Positions 24,296 to 32,873 of a stretch of DNA of 39,174 nt are shown here, one piece after another. A program made the position numbers and the translations under genes. The number at the start of each line of letters is the position of its first letter. Position 1 is the first letter of the stretch. Source of the DNA: Streptococcus suis. GTDB taxonomy: Bacteria; Bacillota; Bacilli; Lactobacillales; Streptococcaceae. Under the pieces are notes generated by a model. The model searched no databases. It was not told the origin of the DNA and worked only from the letters and a program-made list of their open reading frames with translations. The stretch is from assembly GCF_002960425.1 (NCBI RefSeq), contig NZ_POIZ01000049.1, forward strand, positions 1 through 39,174, read 5' to 3'.

Positions 24296-24766
24296 ATGGC
24301 AAAACACGGCTTTTTAGATGTGCTGGAAGCGGCACTGGACAAACATTTTACTTATGATTACGAGCTCAACTGGGACAAGAAAAATCATGCTGTTGAGTTG
24401 GCTTTCATCTTAGAAGCACAAAATGCGGCTGGGATTGAAACGGTGGACGACGAAGGCAATGCGTCTTCTGAGGATATTTTTCTAGAGGAGTATATCCTTT
24501 TCTACAACCAGGACAAGTCTCGCTTTGACGAGGAAGACTACCTGGTCGCTCTGCCATTTGACGCCAAGAAGGGCTTTTCGGCAGAGTTTTTGACCTACTT
24601 CGCAGGTTTTCTCAAGGACACCGCCGACCAAGGTTTAGATGACCTCATGGACTTCTTGGCGGACCCAGAAGCCCAAGAATTTGCCATTTCTTGGGACGGT
24701 GAAGCCTTTGAAAAAGGCAGAGCAGACCTGGTGGAGGGGGAGTTTTACCCATATCCGAGGTATTGA
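24296..24766 (+). CDS. DUF3013 family protein
   Basis: A 156-residue acidic cytoplasmic protein that fits DUF3013, a streptococcal/enterococcal family of unknown function normally upstream of prmA. Visible parts: an N-terminal helix (FLDVLEAALDKHF), a strand-rich centre and a closing EGEFYPYPRY. The ATG follows the MazG-like stop directly. Confidence 0.8.
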   Translation: MAKHGFLDVLEAALDKHFTYDYELNWDKKNHAVELAFILEAQNAAGIETVDDEGNASSEDIFLEEYILFYNQDKSRFDEEDYLVALPFDAKKGFSAEFLTYFAGFLKDTADQGLDDLMDFLADPEAQEFAISWDGEAFEKGRADLVEGEFYPYPRY

Positions 24767-24767
24767 G

Positions 24768-25127
24768 ATGGTATATGAAATTGGAAATATTGCTCCGCTG
24801 CTACTTGTCTCAGAACTGAATCGATCACGAGTTTTTTACGAAAATCTACTACAATTGACAGTTGTTTACGAATCGTTCGAGAAAGGTCTTGTCTGTTATG
24901 CTTTTGGCTCCAATAATACCATTATTTTACGGATTCGTCAGGGAACAAAGGAAGAACTGGAGAAAATGGCTGCACCACTTGGTCAAGGGGCTGAATTTGT
25001 TTTAAATGTTGGACGCGGTTATCAATATGCCATAGGACCTTTTGAAAAGGCCAGCTATCCTTATAGTTGGGATGGTTGTGTCGTAGCGTTTGACCCAGAT
25101 GGATATAAGTGGAGTTTAGTAGGATGA
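24768..25127 (+). CDS. VOC (glyoxalase-like) family protein
   Basis: A 119-residue vicinal-oxygen-chelate fold: VSELNRSRVFYENLL at the start (helix after first strand) and the closing AFDPDGYKWSLV strand with the usual DPDG turn. These small proteins are metal-dependent enzymes or drug-binding proteins; the substrate is unknown. The start at 24768 overlaps nothing and lies one base after the DUF3013 stop. Confidence 0.75.
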   Translation: MVYEIGNIAPLLLVSELNRSRVFYENLLQLTVVYESFEKGLVCYAFGSNNTIILRIRQGTKEELEKMAAPLGQGAEFVLNVGRGYQYAIGPFEKASYPYSWDGCVVAFDPDGYKWSLVG

Positions 25128-25177
25128 AATTCAAAAAAATAATAGATTGATTCGTAGTAAGAAAGGTTAAAACAAAC

Positions 25178-26131
25178 ATGAACTCATGGCAAGAATTAAC
25201 GATTCACGTGCATCGTGATGCAGAAGAAGCAGTTTCAAATCTGATGATTGAAACGGGCAGTCAGGGGGTGGCCATTAGCGACTCCGCTGACTATGTGGGA
25301 CAGGAGGACCGTTTCGGTGAACTCTATCCCGAGGTGGAGCAGTCAGATATGATTGCGATTACGGCCTATTATCCTGACACTGTGGATATTGAGGAAGTTA
25401 AGGCAGACTTGGTGACTCGCTTGGCGGATTTGACAGGCTTTGGCTTGGAAACGGGTCAGGTCAGCCTAGAAAGTCAGGAACTGGCGGAGGAAGACTGGGC
25501 GGACAACTGGAAGAAATACTATGAGCCAGCCCGCATTACCCACGATTTGACCATTGTGCCGTCTTGGACCGACTATGAGGCGACTGCTGGTGAGAAGATT
25601 ATCCGCCTGGATCCAGGTATGGCTTTCGGTACGGGAACTCACCCGACGACTAAGATGAGCCTCTTTGCCTTGGAGCAGACTCTGCGTGGTGGCGAAACAG
25701 TCATCGATGTCGGCACAGGCTCAGGCGTCCTCTCCATTGCCAGTTCCCTATTGGGTGCCAAGGAGATTTACGCTTATGACTTGGATGAAGTGGCGGTGCG
25801 TGTGGCCCAGGAAAACATTGACCTCAACGCCCACACCAGCAATATCCATGTCGCAGCAGGTGACCTGCTTCGTGGCGTTGACATTGAAGCGGAAGTCATC
25901 GTTGCCAACATCTTGGCGGATATTCTCATTCATCTGACCGAGGATGCCTACCGTCTGGTCAAGGACGAGGGCTACTTGATTATGAGCGGTATCATTGCGG
26001 ATAAGTGGGACATGGTGCGAGCATCTGCGGAGGCGGCCGGCTTCTTCCTTGAGACCCACATGATTCAGGGCGAGTGGAATTGCTGTATCTTCAAGAAAAC
26101 AGCTGACCGCTCAGGTGTGATTGGAGGCTAG
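25178..26131 (+). CDS. prmA: Ribosomal protein L11 methyltransferase
   Basis: A 317-residue PrmA. The N-terminal substrate-recognition domain (1-95) is followed by a linker and the SAM domain: [20 protein letters not shown], motif [15 protein letters not shown] (near 183), and [12 protein letters not shown]. It trimethylates L11 lysines and its N-terminus. AAAGG precedes the ATG; rsmE follows one base after its stop. Confidence 0.95.
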   Translation: MNSWQELTIHVHRDAEEAVSNLMIETGSQGVAISDSADYVGQEDRFGELYPEVEQSDMIAITAYYPDTVDIEEVKADLVTRLADLTGFGLETGQVSLESQELAEEDWADNWKKYYEPARITHDLTIVPSWTDYEATAGEKIIRLDPGMAFGTGTHPTTKMSLFALEQTLRGGETVIDVGTGSGVLSIASSLLGAKEIYAYDLDEVAVRVAQENIDLNAHTSNIHVAAGDLLRGVDIEAEVIVANILADILIHLTEDAYRLVKDEGYLIMSGIIADKWDMVRASAEAAGFFLETHMIQGEWNCCIFKKTADRSGVIGG

Positions 26132-26132
26132 G

Positions 26133-26879
26133 ATGCAGCAGTATTTTGTCAATGGCAGAGCACCGCAGGGCGTTTTCCAGATTACCGATAAGGATACTGC
26201 CAAGCACATGTTTTCTGTCATGCGTTTGCAGGCAGACGACCAGATTGTCCTGGTCTTTGACGACGGGATAAAACGCATGGCACGGGTAGTAGACAGCCAG
26301 AGCCAATCTGTTGAGATCATCGAAGAATTGGTAGATAATGTTGAATTACCCGTTTCCGTTACCATTGCCATGGGCTTTCCCAAGGGAGATAAGTTAGAAT
26401 TTGTCGCCCAAAAGGCAACGGAATTAGGCATGACAGCCCTCTGGGCCTTTCCAGCTGACTGGTCTGTGGTCAAATGGGACGGCAAAAAATTAGCCAAAAA
26501 AGCAGAAAAGCTAGAAAAAATCGCCCAAGGCGCAGCCGAACAAAGCAAACGCAATCGCATTCCAGCAATTCGCTTGTTTGAGAAAAAATCGGATTTTCTA
26601 GCCCAGTTGGCAGGCTTTGACCAGATTATCTTAGCCTACGAAGAGGCTGCCAAAGAAGGCGAACAAGCTAACCTAGTGAAAATCTTGTCTGGTTTAGAAG
26701 CTGGTCAATCAGTTTTAGTCATCGTCGGTCCAGAAGGTGGTGTGTCGCCTGAGGAAGTAGTTGCATTTGAAGGAGAAGGAGCGGTCAAGACAGGTCTTGG
26801 TCCTCGTATCTTACGAGCAGAGACGGCTCCACTCTACGCCCTTTCTGCCATTAGCTACGCGACGGAATTGTTGAGGTAG
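26133..26879 (+). CDS. rsmE: 16S rRNA m3U1498 methyltransferase
   Basis: A 248-residue SPOUT-class enzyme. N-terminal PUA-like domain (1-70) with the usual NGRAPQGVF, then the knotted C-terminal domain with IVGPEGGVSPEEV and LGPRILRAETAPLYAL, the SAM-binding trefoil loops. GGAGG in the end of prmA precedes the ATG at 26133. Co-transcribed with prmA, the normal pairing. Confidence 0.95.
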   Translation: MQQYFVNGRAPQGVFQITDKDTAKHMFSVMRLQADDQIVLVFDDGIKRMARVVDSQSQSVEIIEELVDNVELPVSVTIAMGFPKGDKLEFVAQKATELGMTALWAFPADWSVVKWDGKKLAKKAEKLEKIAQGAAEQSKRNRIPAIRLFEKKSDFLAQLAGFDQIILAYEEAAKEGEQANLVKILSGLEAGQSVLVIVGPEGGVSPEEVVAFEGEGAVKTGLGPRILRAETAPLYALSAISYATELLR

Positions 26880-26882
26880 TCC

Positions 26883-27599
26883 ATGTTTGCCTTAGGAACC
26901 ATTATCAATACAGTGGCCATTGCCCTAGCAGGTGTGCTAGAGTCTTGGTTTGGTCATTTACTGAAAGAACGGCATCAGTCAGGATTAACGGTGGCGAGCG
27001 GGCTAGCTGTCTTATTTTTAGGAATTTCAGGTAGTTTAGAAGGACTGTTGACAGTAGTTGACGGTCAACTCAAAAGTCAAAATAGCATACTTTTGGTCCT
27101 TAGTCTGGCCTTGGGGACCTTGATTGGGGAAGTGCTCCATATCGAAGGCTGGTTTGAAAGGCTGGGTGTTTGGCTCCGCGAAAAATCAGGAAACAGCCAA
27201 GATGGTCAATTCTTAGATGCTTTCCTGACAGCTTCTTTGACCGTTTGTATCGGTGCCATGGCCATACTAGGAGCCATCCAAGATGGCTTGACGGGTGATT
27301 ATCGTTTGTTGGCCGTTAAGAGTATTTTGGACTTTATTATCATTTTGATTATGACCTCGAGTTTGGGCAAGGGAGCAGGCTTTTCAGCAGTGCCAGTCTT
27401 TCTTTTTCAAGGATCGGTCACTCTTTTGGCGCGCTTGATTGAGCCTCTGATGACGGATCAGGCCCTGGCCAATCTCTCCTTTATCGGCTCCGCCCTCATC
27501 TTCTGTGTCGGTGTCAATATCATTTGGGACAAAAAGATTCGCGTGGCCAACATGTTGCCAGCTATTCTCATTGCGGTGATTTGGAGCTATTTTGCATAA
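26883..27599 (+). CDS. DUF554 family membrane protein
   Basis: A 238-residue protein with seven hydrophobic stretches starting with GTIINTVAIALAGVLE, and the family's LTVCIGAMAILGAIQDGLTG and FCVGVNIIWDKKIRVANMLP. DUF554 proteins (YdfK-like) are inner membrane proteins of unknown transport role. It starts three bases after rsmE and is the last gene of that operon. Confidence 0.85.
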   Translation: MFALGTIINTVAIALAGVLESWFGHLLKERHQSGLTVASGLAVLFLGISGSLEGLLTVVDGQLKSQNSILLVLSLALGTLIGEVLHIEGWFERLGVWLREKSGNSQDGQFLDAFLTASLTVCIGAMAILGAIQDGLTGDYRLLAVKSILDFIIILIMTSSLGKGAGFSAVPVFLFQGSVTLLARLIEPLMTDQALANLSFIGSALIFCVGVNIIWDKKIRVANMLPAILIAVIWSYFA

Positions 27600-27600
27600 G

Positions 27601-27625
27601 AAAAACCAGGATTTCCCTGGTTTTT
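27601..27625. terminator. Bidirectional terminator
   Basis: AAAAACCAGG/CCTGGTTTTT with a five-base loop between convergent genes; the right arm reaches the stop codon of the minus-strand GNAT gene. Confidence 0.85.
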
Positions 27626-28166
27626 ACTGTCTTCGTTCAAACTGCAAGAGGCTGACCTGCCCCAAGCCCTTCCAAACCTCCTCGACTTGCCCGACCTGGT
27701 GAAAGTCATTTTTCAAGAGCACTTGCTGAGAAGCTTGGTTTTCCGGTAGGACAAAGGCGAGGATTGTTGTTATCGGACATTCTTTTAGTAGGAAATGGCA
27801 GAGCAGGCTGACTGCTTGGCTGGCCAGACCTTGATTCCAGAAGGCATGATGAAGCCGATAGCCAATGGTCACCGACGCTGCCCGTTTCTTGTAGTCAAAA
27901 ACTTCCAAAACGCCAATCAATTTCCCTTGGTGCTCCAGCCCCAAGAACAAACGTTTTTTCTTATCAAAATCCCTCTGAAAATGCCCAATGCGTTTGCGGA
28001 GGGTTTCTTTGTTTTGCGTGGAAGTGTTGGGTGTCATCTGAAAGTGAATGGGATTGGAGTAGATTTCCCAAAGGTCATCGAGGTCTGACTCATAGATAGC
28101 ACGTAATCGAAACGCTGAATGTTCAATAAATGGAATAGTGTCGAATAGTTTAGGGCTGATGTTCAT
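27624..28166 (-). CDS. GNAT acetyltransferase, RimJ/RimL type
   Basis: A 180-residue enzyme: an RLRAIYESDLDDLWEIYSNP opening typical of RimJ/L proteins, the IGYRLHHAFWNQGLASQAV acetyl-CoA loop (near residue 105) and the FVLPENQASQQVLLKNDF segment. The target is unknown. There is no ribosome binding site; a -10 box ends only six bases before the ATG, so its mRNA may be leaderless. Confidence 0.85.
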   Translation of the reverse strand: MNISPKLFDTIPFIEHSAFRLRAIYESDLDDLWEIYSNPIHFQMTPNTSTQNKETLRKRIGHFQRDFDKKKRLFLGLEHQGKLIGVLEVFDYKKRAASVTIGYRLHHAFWNQGLASQAVSLLCHFLLKECPITTILAFVLPENQASQQVLLKNDFHQVGQVEEVWKGLGQVSLLQFERRQ

Positions 28167-28172
28167 GGATGT

Positions 28173-28201
28173 AGTATACTGGAAAAGCCAGACTTTAGCA
28201 A
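28173..28201 (-). promoter_or_regulatory. Promoter predicting a leaderless GNAT mRNA
   Basis: Minus strand: TTGCTA (28201-28196), 17-nt spacer, TATACT (28178-28173). Normal spacing puts the transcript start at or next to the A of the ATG at 28166. Confidence 0.5.
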
Positions 28202-28274
28202 ACTCTTACCGCTTCCCTTTTTCTTTTTCAGTGAAAATGGTAAAATAGGAGGAAATAGTTGGGGAGAGAAGTAA

Positions 28275-30476
28275 ATGAAGGAAATTAATTTTACAGGAGA
28301 AGAGGTCGTTGGGCTAACTGCCACCTATCTTCCAGCCGAAGATGTTGCCTTTGTTCAGAAAGCTTTGAACTATGCTACTGAGGCTCACAAACTTCAATTT
28401 CGTAAATCAGGCGAACCTTACATTGTTCACCCCATTCAAGTAGCGGGAATTTTGGCAGGACTTAAGCTTGATGCTGTCACTGTTGCCTGTGGCTTCTTGC
28501 ATGATGTGGTTGAGGATACGGAAGTTACCTTGGATGAGATGGAGGCTGAATTTGGTCCAGAGGTTCGCCATATAGTCGGTGGTGTGACCAAGCTGGGTAA
28601 GGTCGAGTACAAGTCTCATGAGGAGCAGCTAGCTGAAAACCACCGCAATATGCTGATTGCCATGTCCCAAGACATGCGGGTTATTCTGGTGAAGCTGGCA
28701 GATCGTCTCCACAATATGCGGACCCTCAAGCACTTGCGCAAGGACAAGCAGGAACGAATTTCACGTGAAACGATGGAAATCTATGCGCCGCTTGCCCACC
28801 GACTTGGTATTTCTTCTATCAAGTGGGAATTGGAAGATATGTCCTTCCGCTACTTGAATGAAGTTGAGTTTTACAAGATTACCCACATGATGAGGGAAAA
28901 GCGTCGTGAACGGGAAGAGTTGGTCAATGAAGTTGTTGACAAGTTGCGCGAATATACAGAAGAACGCCACCTACATGGTCAGATTTACGGTAGACCCAAG
29001 CACATCTACTCTATCTATCGGAAGATGCATGACAAGAAAAAACGCTTTGATGAGCTGTACGACCTGACTGCTATCCGTTGTTTGATGGATACCCCAAGCG
29101 ATGTCTATGCCATGCTAGGCTACATTCATGAATTATGGAAGCCGATGCCCGGCCGATTCAAGGACTACATTGCTAGTCCAAAAGCCAATGGCTACCAGTC
29201 CATCCATACGACTGTTTATGGGCCAAAGGGACCGATTGAGTTCCAGATTCGGACAGTGGAAATGCATCAGGTGGCAGAGTACGGGGTGGCGGCTCACTGG
29301 GCCTACAAGCGTGGTGGCAAGGCAACTGCCAGCGAGAAAGAACTGCGCTGGATTAACAACCTGATTGAACTCCAAGAAGGAGCCGGAGATGCCCAATCTT
29401 TCGTCGATTCTGTCAAGGACGATATTTTTACAGAGCGTATTTACGTTTTCACACCAGATGGTGCAGTGCGTGAATTGCCTAAGGACTCCGTACCGATTGA
29501 CTTCGCCTATGAAATTCACACCAAGGTAGGTGAGCGGGCGACAGGCGCCAAGGTCAACGGCCGTATGGTGCCTCTGACGACCAAGCTTAAGACAGGTGAT
29601 CAGGTGGAAATCATCACCTCTGCCAACTCTTTCGGTCCAAGTCGTGACTGGGTCAACCTAGTTAAAACCCACAAGGCCCGCAACAAAATCAAGCAGTTCT
29701 TCAAGAATCAGGACAAGGAACTATCTATTTCCAAGGGGCGGGAGATGCTTCAGAACCTACTCCAAGAAAATGGCTACGTTCCCAACCAATACCTGGACCG
29801 TCGTCACATGGACGAGGTCTTGCAAAAGACTAGTTACAAAACGGATGAAGCCTTATATGCAGCGGTTGGTTTTGGAGAAGTTTCTGCCGTGTCAATCTTT
29901 AACCGTCTGACAGAGAAAGAACGCCGAGAAGCTGAGAGGGCTAAGGCCAAGGCTGTTGCGGATGAATTGGTCAACGGTGGCGAAGTCAAACACGACAACA
30001 AAGATAGTTTGAAAATCCGTCACGAAGGTGGTGTGGTCATTGAAGGGGCGTCAGGCTTGCTGATACGGATTGCCAAATGTTGTAATCCAGTACCTGGCGA
30101 TGAAATTGTCGGCTACATCACCAAGGGGCGTGGGGTAGCTGTTCACCGTGTAGACTGTATGAACCTCAAGAGCCAAGAAAACTACGATGTCCGTCTGATT
30201 GATGTCGGTTGGGAGGATGAAAATTCGACCAAGGAATACATGGCAAACATTGACATCTACGGGCTCAACCGTTCCGGTCTCCTCAACGATGTCCTCAAGG
30301 TTTTGACAAATGCCAGCAAGAACATTTCTTCGGTCAATGCCCAGCCAACCAAAGATATGAAGTTTGCAACTATCCACGTTTCCTTTGGTATTTCCAACCT
30401 AGCAACCTTGACCAGTCTGGTGGACAAGATCAAGTCGGTGCCAGAAGTTTACTCAGTGAAAAGGACCAACGGATAA
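28275..30476 (+). CDS. relA: Bifunctional (p)ppGpp synthetase/hydrolase (Rel)
   Basis: A 733-residue long RSH enzyme that makes and degrades the stringent alarmone. Domains: HD hydrolase (about 30-190, with HD at 76-77 in FLHDVVEDT, intact), synthetase (about 230-350, [12 protein letters not shown] and [11 protein letters not shown]), TGS (about 385-450, [15 protein letters not shown]), a helical/zinc-finger part ([19 protein letters not shown]) and the C-terminal ACT domain. Both catalytic halves look intact. GGGAGAGAAG precedes the ATG. dtd begins one base after its stop, a conserved Firmicute pairing. Confidence 0.96.
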   Translation: MKEINFTGEEVVGLTATYLPAEDVAFVQKALNYATEAHKLQFRKSGEPYIVHPIQVAGILAGLKLDAVTVACGFLHDVVEDTEVTLDEMEAEFGPEVRHIVGGVTKLGKVEYKSHEEQLAENHRNMLIAMSQDMRVILVKLADRLHNMRTLKHLRKDKQERISRETMEIYAPLAHRLGISSIKWELEDMSFRYLNEVEFYKITHMMREKRREREELVNEVVDKLREYTEERHLHGQIYGRPKHIYSIYRKMHDKKKRFDELYDLTAIRCLMDTPSDVYAMLGYIHELWKPMPGRFKDYIASPKANGYQSIHTTVYGPKGPIEFQIRTVEMHQVAEYGVAAHWAYKRGGKATASEKELRWINNLIELQEGAGDAQSFVDSVKDDIFTERIYVFTPDGAVRELPKDSVPIDFAYEIHTKVGERATGAKVNGRMVPLTTKLKTGDQVEIITSANSFGPSRDWVNLVKTHKARNKIKQFFKNQDKELSISKGREMLQNLLQENGYVPNQYLDRRHMDEVLQKTSYKTDEALYAAVGFGEVSAVSIFNRLTEKERREAERAKAKAVADELVNGGEVKHDNKDSLKIRHEGGVVIEGASGLLIRIAKCCNPVPGDEIVGYITKGRGVAVHRVDCMNLKSQENYDVRLIDVGWEDENSTKEYMANIDIYGLNRSGLLNDVLKVLTNASKNISSVNAQPTKDMKFATIHVSFGISNLATLTSLVDKIKSVPEVYSVKRTNG

Positions 30477-30477
30477 G

Positions 30478-30921
30478 ATGAAAATTGTATTACAACGTGT
30501 ATCACAGGCCAGTGTGGCCATCGAAGGAAGCATTCATGGGCAAATTGATCAAGGGCTCTTGCTCCTAGTCGGTGTGGGGCCAGATGATAGTCAGGACGAT
30601 CTAGATTATGCTGTTCGTAAAATTGTCAATATGCGGATATTTGCAGATGAAGCAGGCAAGATGAATAAGTCTGTCCAAGATATAGCGGGCAAGATTTTAT
30701 CCATTTCCCAATTTACTCTTTTTGCGGATACAAAAAAAGGTAATCGCCCTGCCTTTACAGGAGCGGCAGCTCCTGCCCTAGCCAGCCAACTCTACGATGC
30801 CTTTAACCAGGCCTTGTCGGCCTTTGTGCCCGTTGAAGTGGGCGTGTTTGGGGCAGACATGGCGGTCAGCCTGGTCAATGATGGGCCGGTGACCATTGTG
30901 TTAGATACCAAAAATCGCTAG
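30478..30921 (+). CDS. dtd: D-aminoacyl-tRNA deacylase
   Basis: A 147-residue DTD that removes D-amino acids (and glycine) mischarged on tRNA. The active-site segment [17 protein letters not shown] (near residue 78) and the closing [12 protein letters not shown] are typical. Start two bases after relA, so translationally coupled. Confidence 0.95.
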   Translation: MKIVLQRVSQASVAIEGSIHGQIDQGLLLLVGVGPDDSQDDLDYAVRKIVNMRIFADEAGKMNKSVQDIAGKILSISQFTLFADTKKGNRPAFTGAAAPALASQLYDAFNQALSAFVPVEVGVFGADMAVSLVNDGPVTIVLDTKNR

Positions 30922-30983
30922 ACCTCTATACTTTTTGTGTCTATTTTGATATACTAAAAGTGAATTAGATGTGGAGGTGTGTC

Positions 30984-31169
30984 ATGAAAAACTTACTGAC
31001 CAATCATTTTTTCTACCTAGTGGTAGCATTTACCTTGATTTTGGTGATTTACTTTAGTGGAATTGACAAACGCTGGATTATTCTGGCAAGTTTTCTCTAT
31101 TTCATTCCTTCGCAGATTTTATACCGTCGCCGCCTTAAAGAGCGGCTACAAGAAGACCAGCCCAAGTAG
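30984..31169 (+). CDS. Small membrane protein
   Basis: A 61-residue protein with two hydrophobic segments (about 8-25 and 29-48) and a very basic tail (RRRLKERLQ). GGAGGTG lies upstream of the ATG at 30984; TATACT at 30950 may be its own -10. Family not recognised. Confidence 0.65.
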   Translation: MKNLLTNHFFYLVVAFTLILVIYFSGIDKRWIILASFLYFIPSQILYRRRLKERLQEDQPK

Positions 31170-31180
31170 GCTGGTTTTTT
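31156..31180 (+). terminator. Terminator after the small membrane gene
   Basis: ACCAGCC/GGCTGGT stem followed by T6; the left arm is inside the gene's last codons. Confidence 0.85.
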
Positions 31181-31190
31181 GATGTGTAAA

Positions 31191-31224
31191 TTGGACTACA
31201 ATTCTTTATTAAATATGCTATAAT
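31191..31224 (+). promoter_or_regulatory. Promoter of the large structured RNA candidate
   Basis: Extended -10 TGCTATAAT (TATAAT 31219-31224) placing the start at about 31231. A TTGGAC lies 22 bases upstream, too far for a normal -35. The segment is closely repeated before the response regulator gene (32065-32099). Confidence 0.55.
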
Positions 31225-31647
31225 AGTTTTTGCAGAAAAGTAAAGACGGTGGCTCTAATTTCTGAAAGGTAGGTGGGAGCGGTACAGAACTCAACTAGTA
31301 GAAAATGAGTTCGTCTTACCGCCCCCGCACAGTTGATTAGGTCAGATTTGGAGTGCGAAGCACGAACAAATCTGCCAATCAACCACTGCGCTGAGATGTT
31401 GACGCGAATTAAGAGAAGTGGAATGGAACTTTTTGTTCTACTCTGAAAATCATCAAAATCTAACAGAAAGGCTAGCCCAAGCCAGCTGGTAAGTGAACTT
31501 ACTCATCTGGCAACGACAAATCCTATAAGATTTGTCTAGGGCTCGCACTAGCTCGAGTTTTGAAAAATATCGTTTCAAAACTCTCACGTCGAAAGTCTTA
31601 GCTTGTCAACCTTTGAGTGGCTAACACTCATGTTTGTAGCTGGTACA

Positions 31648-31861
31648 GTCATCCAGTTTTTCTTTTATTACTTCGACGAGCGAGGAAACGTACTTTCCTT
31701 ATTTCCAACTTCAAAGACTCCACTGGAGTCTTTGAACTCGCTTTGCCGTACTCTGCAGGGGTAACTTGCTTTCGCAAGTGCTTTCTACAACCTTGTACAG
31801 TCACTCGACTGTACAAGCTGTCTGCAGCTCGTTGCCTAGTACTAAAAGTAAACTGAATGAC
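31648..31861 (+). repeat. BOX-like modular hairpin repeat, copy 3
   Basis: A 214-bp unit with the same ends as copy 1 (GTCATCCAGTTT and AAACTGAATGAC) and the same linker CTCGCTTTGCCGTACT. Its stems differ from copy 1 but still pair: TTCAAAGACTCCA/TGGAGTCTTTGAA and CTTGTACAG/CTGTACAAG. It has fewer internal modules than copy 1. It lies within the structured RNA candidate. Confidence 0.75.
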
Positions 31862-31998
31862 TATTTTCTTTTATCGCTCTCGTGATGTTAGTGCTTGAGT
31901 TGGTAAAAACGACAAAAAAAATAACCGTCTATAACTTTGGCAGGTTAACGGTTATTTAATACAAATAATCTGCCACCGTCTTAAACGGTTCTGCAAGG

Positions 31999-32026
31999 GG
32001 TAGTTGTTTCTGGCAACTACCTTTTT
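31999..32026 (+). terminator. Terminator of the structured RNA candidate
   Basis: GGTAGTTG-TTTCTGG-CAACTACC followed by T5, four bases after the closing complement. Confidence 0.85.
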
Positions 32027-32064
32027 CTATGTTTATTATACATCGGTGGGTCTATCAAGTCAAG

Positions 32065-32099
32065 TTGGACATTTATCTTTTGCTGAAATATGCTATAAT
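32065..32099 (+). promoter_or_regulatory. Promoter of the two-component operon
   Basis: AAATATGCTATAATA with extended -10 (TATAAT 32094-32099) and a TTGGAC 23 bases upstream, a near copy of the segment at 31191-31224. Confidence 0.5.
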
Positions 32100-32135
32100 A
32101 ATGATTATTACTTACAAAAAATGTAGGAGATTTCT

Positions 32136-32873
32136 ATGCTTAATATTTTTGTATTAGAAGATGATTTTTTTCAGCAGAGTAGGCTAGAAAATGCTATTAG
32201 GCGGTGTGTTGAAGAAACGTCAGTAAGGTATAAATTCCTAGAAGTTTTTGGTAAACCAAATCAATTATTGGAATCAATCGAGGAAGCAGGCAATCACCAA
32301 TTTTTCTTTTTAGATATTGAAATAAAAGGCGAAGAAAAGAAAGGAATGGAAATCGCTAAAGAAATCCGTGCTCGCGATCCTTATGCTGTTATTGTCTTTG
32401 TAACAACTCATTCAGAATTTATGCCGGTAACGTATCGTTATCGAGTCTCTGCTTTAGATTTTATAGATAAAGGCCTAGAGGATAGTGACTTTCAAAAGGC
32501 AGTATCAGATGTGTTAGTGCATGCTTTTGAAAATATTGATCATACTATAGCTGAAAATTCTTTTGTATACAAAACTGAAACTGCTCATATTCAAGTTCCT
32601 TTTAGCGACATCCTTTATTTTGAAACATCATCAACGATTCATAAAGTTATTTTAAAAACGAAAACAGGTCAGACTGAGTTTTATGGGAAGGTATCCGATA
32701 TAGCTAAAGTTGATGAACGACTTTACCAAGCACATCGTTCTTGTGTAGTGAATCCATTAAATATAACAAGATTGGACAGAACAAATCACATTGCCTACTT
32801 CGAGAATGGAGATTCTTGTTTTGTTTCTCGGATGAAGCAGAAGGAGCTTGCAGATTTGTTGGAGATTGATTGA
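32136..32873 (+). CDS. LytTR response regulator (ComE/BlpR type)
   Basis: A 245-residue regulator. Receiver domain (1-120): acidic pocket LEDDFF at the start and phosphoacceptor Asp in FFFLDIEIKG (near 59), then TTHSEF and a DFIDKG switch. LytTR DNA-binding domain (about 140-243), with YFETSSTIHKVILKTKTGQ and the AHRSCVVNPLNI helix. AgrA/ComE/BlpR-type regulators bind direct repeats with one-turn-plus spacing, and four such promoters lie downstream. Ribosome binding site TAGGAG precedes the ATG. The kinase start overlaps the stop by one base. Confidence 0.9.
   Translation: MLNIFVLEDDFFQQSRLENAIRRCVEETSVRYKFLEVFGKPNQLLESIEEAGNHQFFFLDIEIKGEEKKGMEIAKEIRARDPYAVIVFVTTHSEFMPVTYRYRVSALDFIDKGLEDSDFQKAVSDVLVHAFENIDHTIAENSFVYKTETAHIQVPFSDILYFETSSTIHKVILKTKTGQTEFYGKVSDIAKVDERLYQAHRSCVVNPLNITRLDRTNHIAYFENGDSCFVSRMKQKELADLLEID

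Larger units (their letters stand above)
31231..32026 (+). ncRNA. Candidate large structured non-coding RNA
   Basis: About 800 nt without a convincing gene. It starts where the promoter predicts, with TGCAGAA and AAGACGGTGGC (31231-31253). Their complements GCCACCGTCTT and TTCTGCA lie at 31972-31995, just before a terminator. Between are nested perfect hairpins: GGGAGCGGTA with TACCGCCCCC enclosing GAACTCA/TGAGTTC (31275-31326); GTTGATT/AATCAAC enclosing CAGATTT/AAATCTG and GTGC/GCAC (31332-31383); ACAAATC/GATTTGT (31516-31535); GAGTTTTGA/TCAAAACTC (31555-31583); AATAACCGT/ACGGTTATT (31920-31956). Without the inserted BOX-like repeat it is about 550 nt to the closing stem. I cannot assign it to a known class; size and closure recall ornate large RNAs such as ROOL or GOLLD. 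Confidence 0.5.

Noticed and set aside
31617..31856. Plus-strand open frame of 79 codons in the 31.2-32.0 kb gap
   Set aside because: It covers the BOX-like repeat, which is structured and repeated elsewhere without conserving that frame.
31231..32026. RNase P RNA, tmRNA or SRP RNA
   Set aside because: No GAGGAAAGTCC core, no tRNA-like end with tag reading frame and no SRP GGAA/AGCAGC loop can be found.
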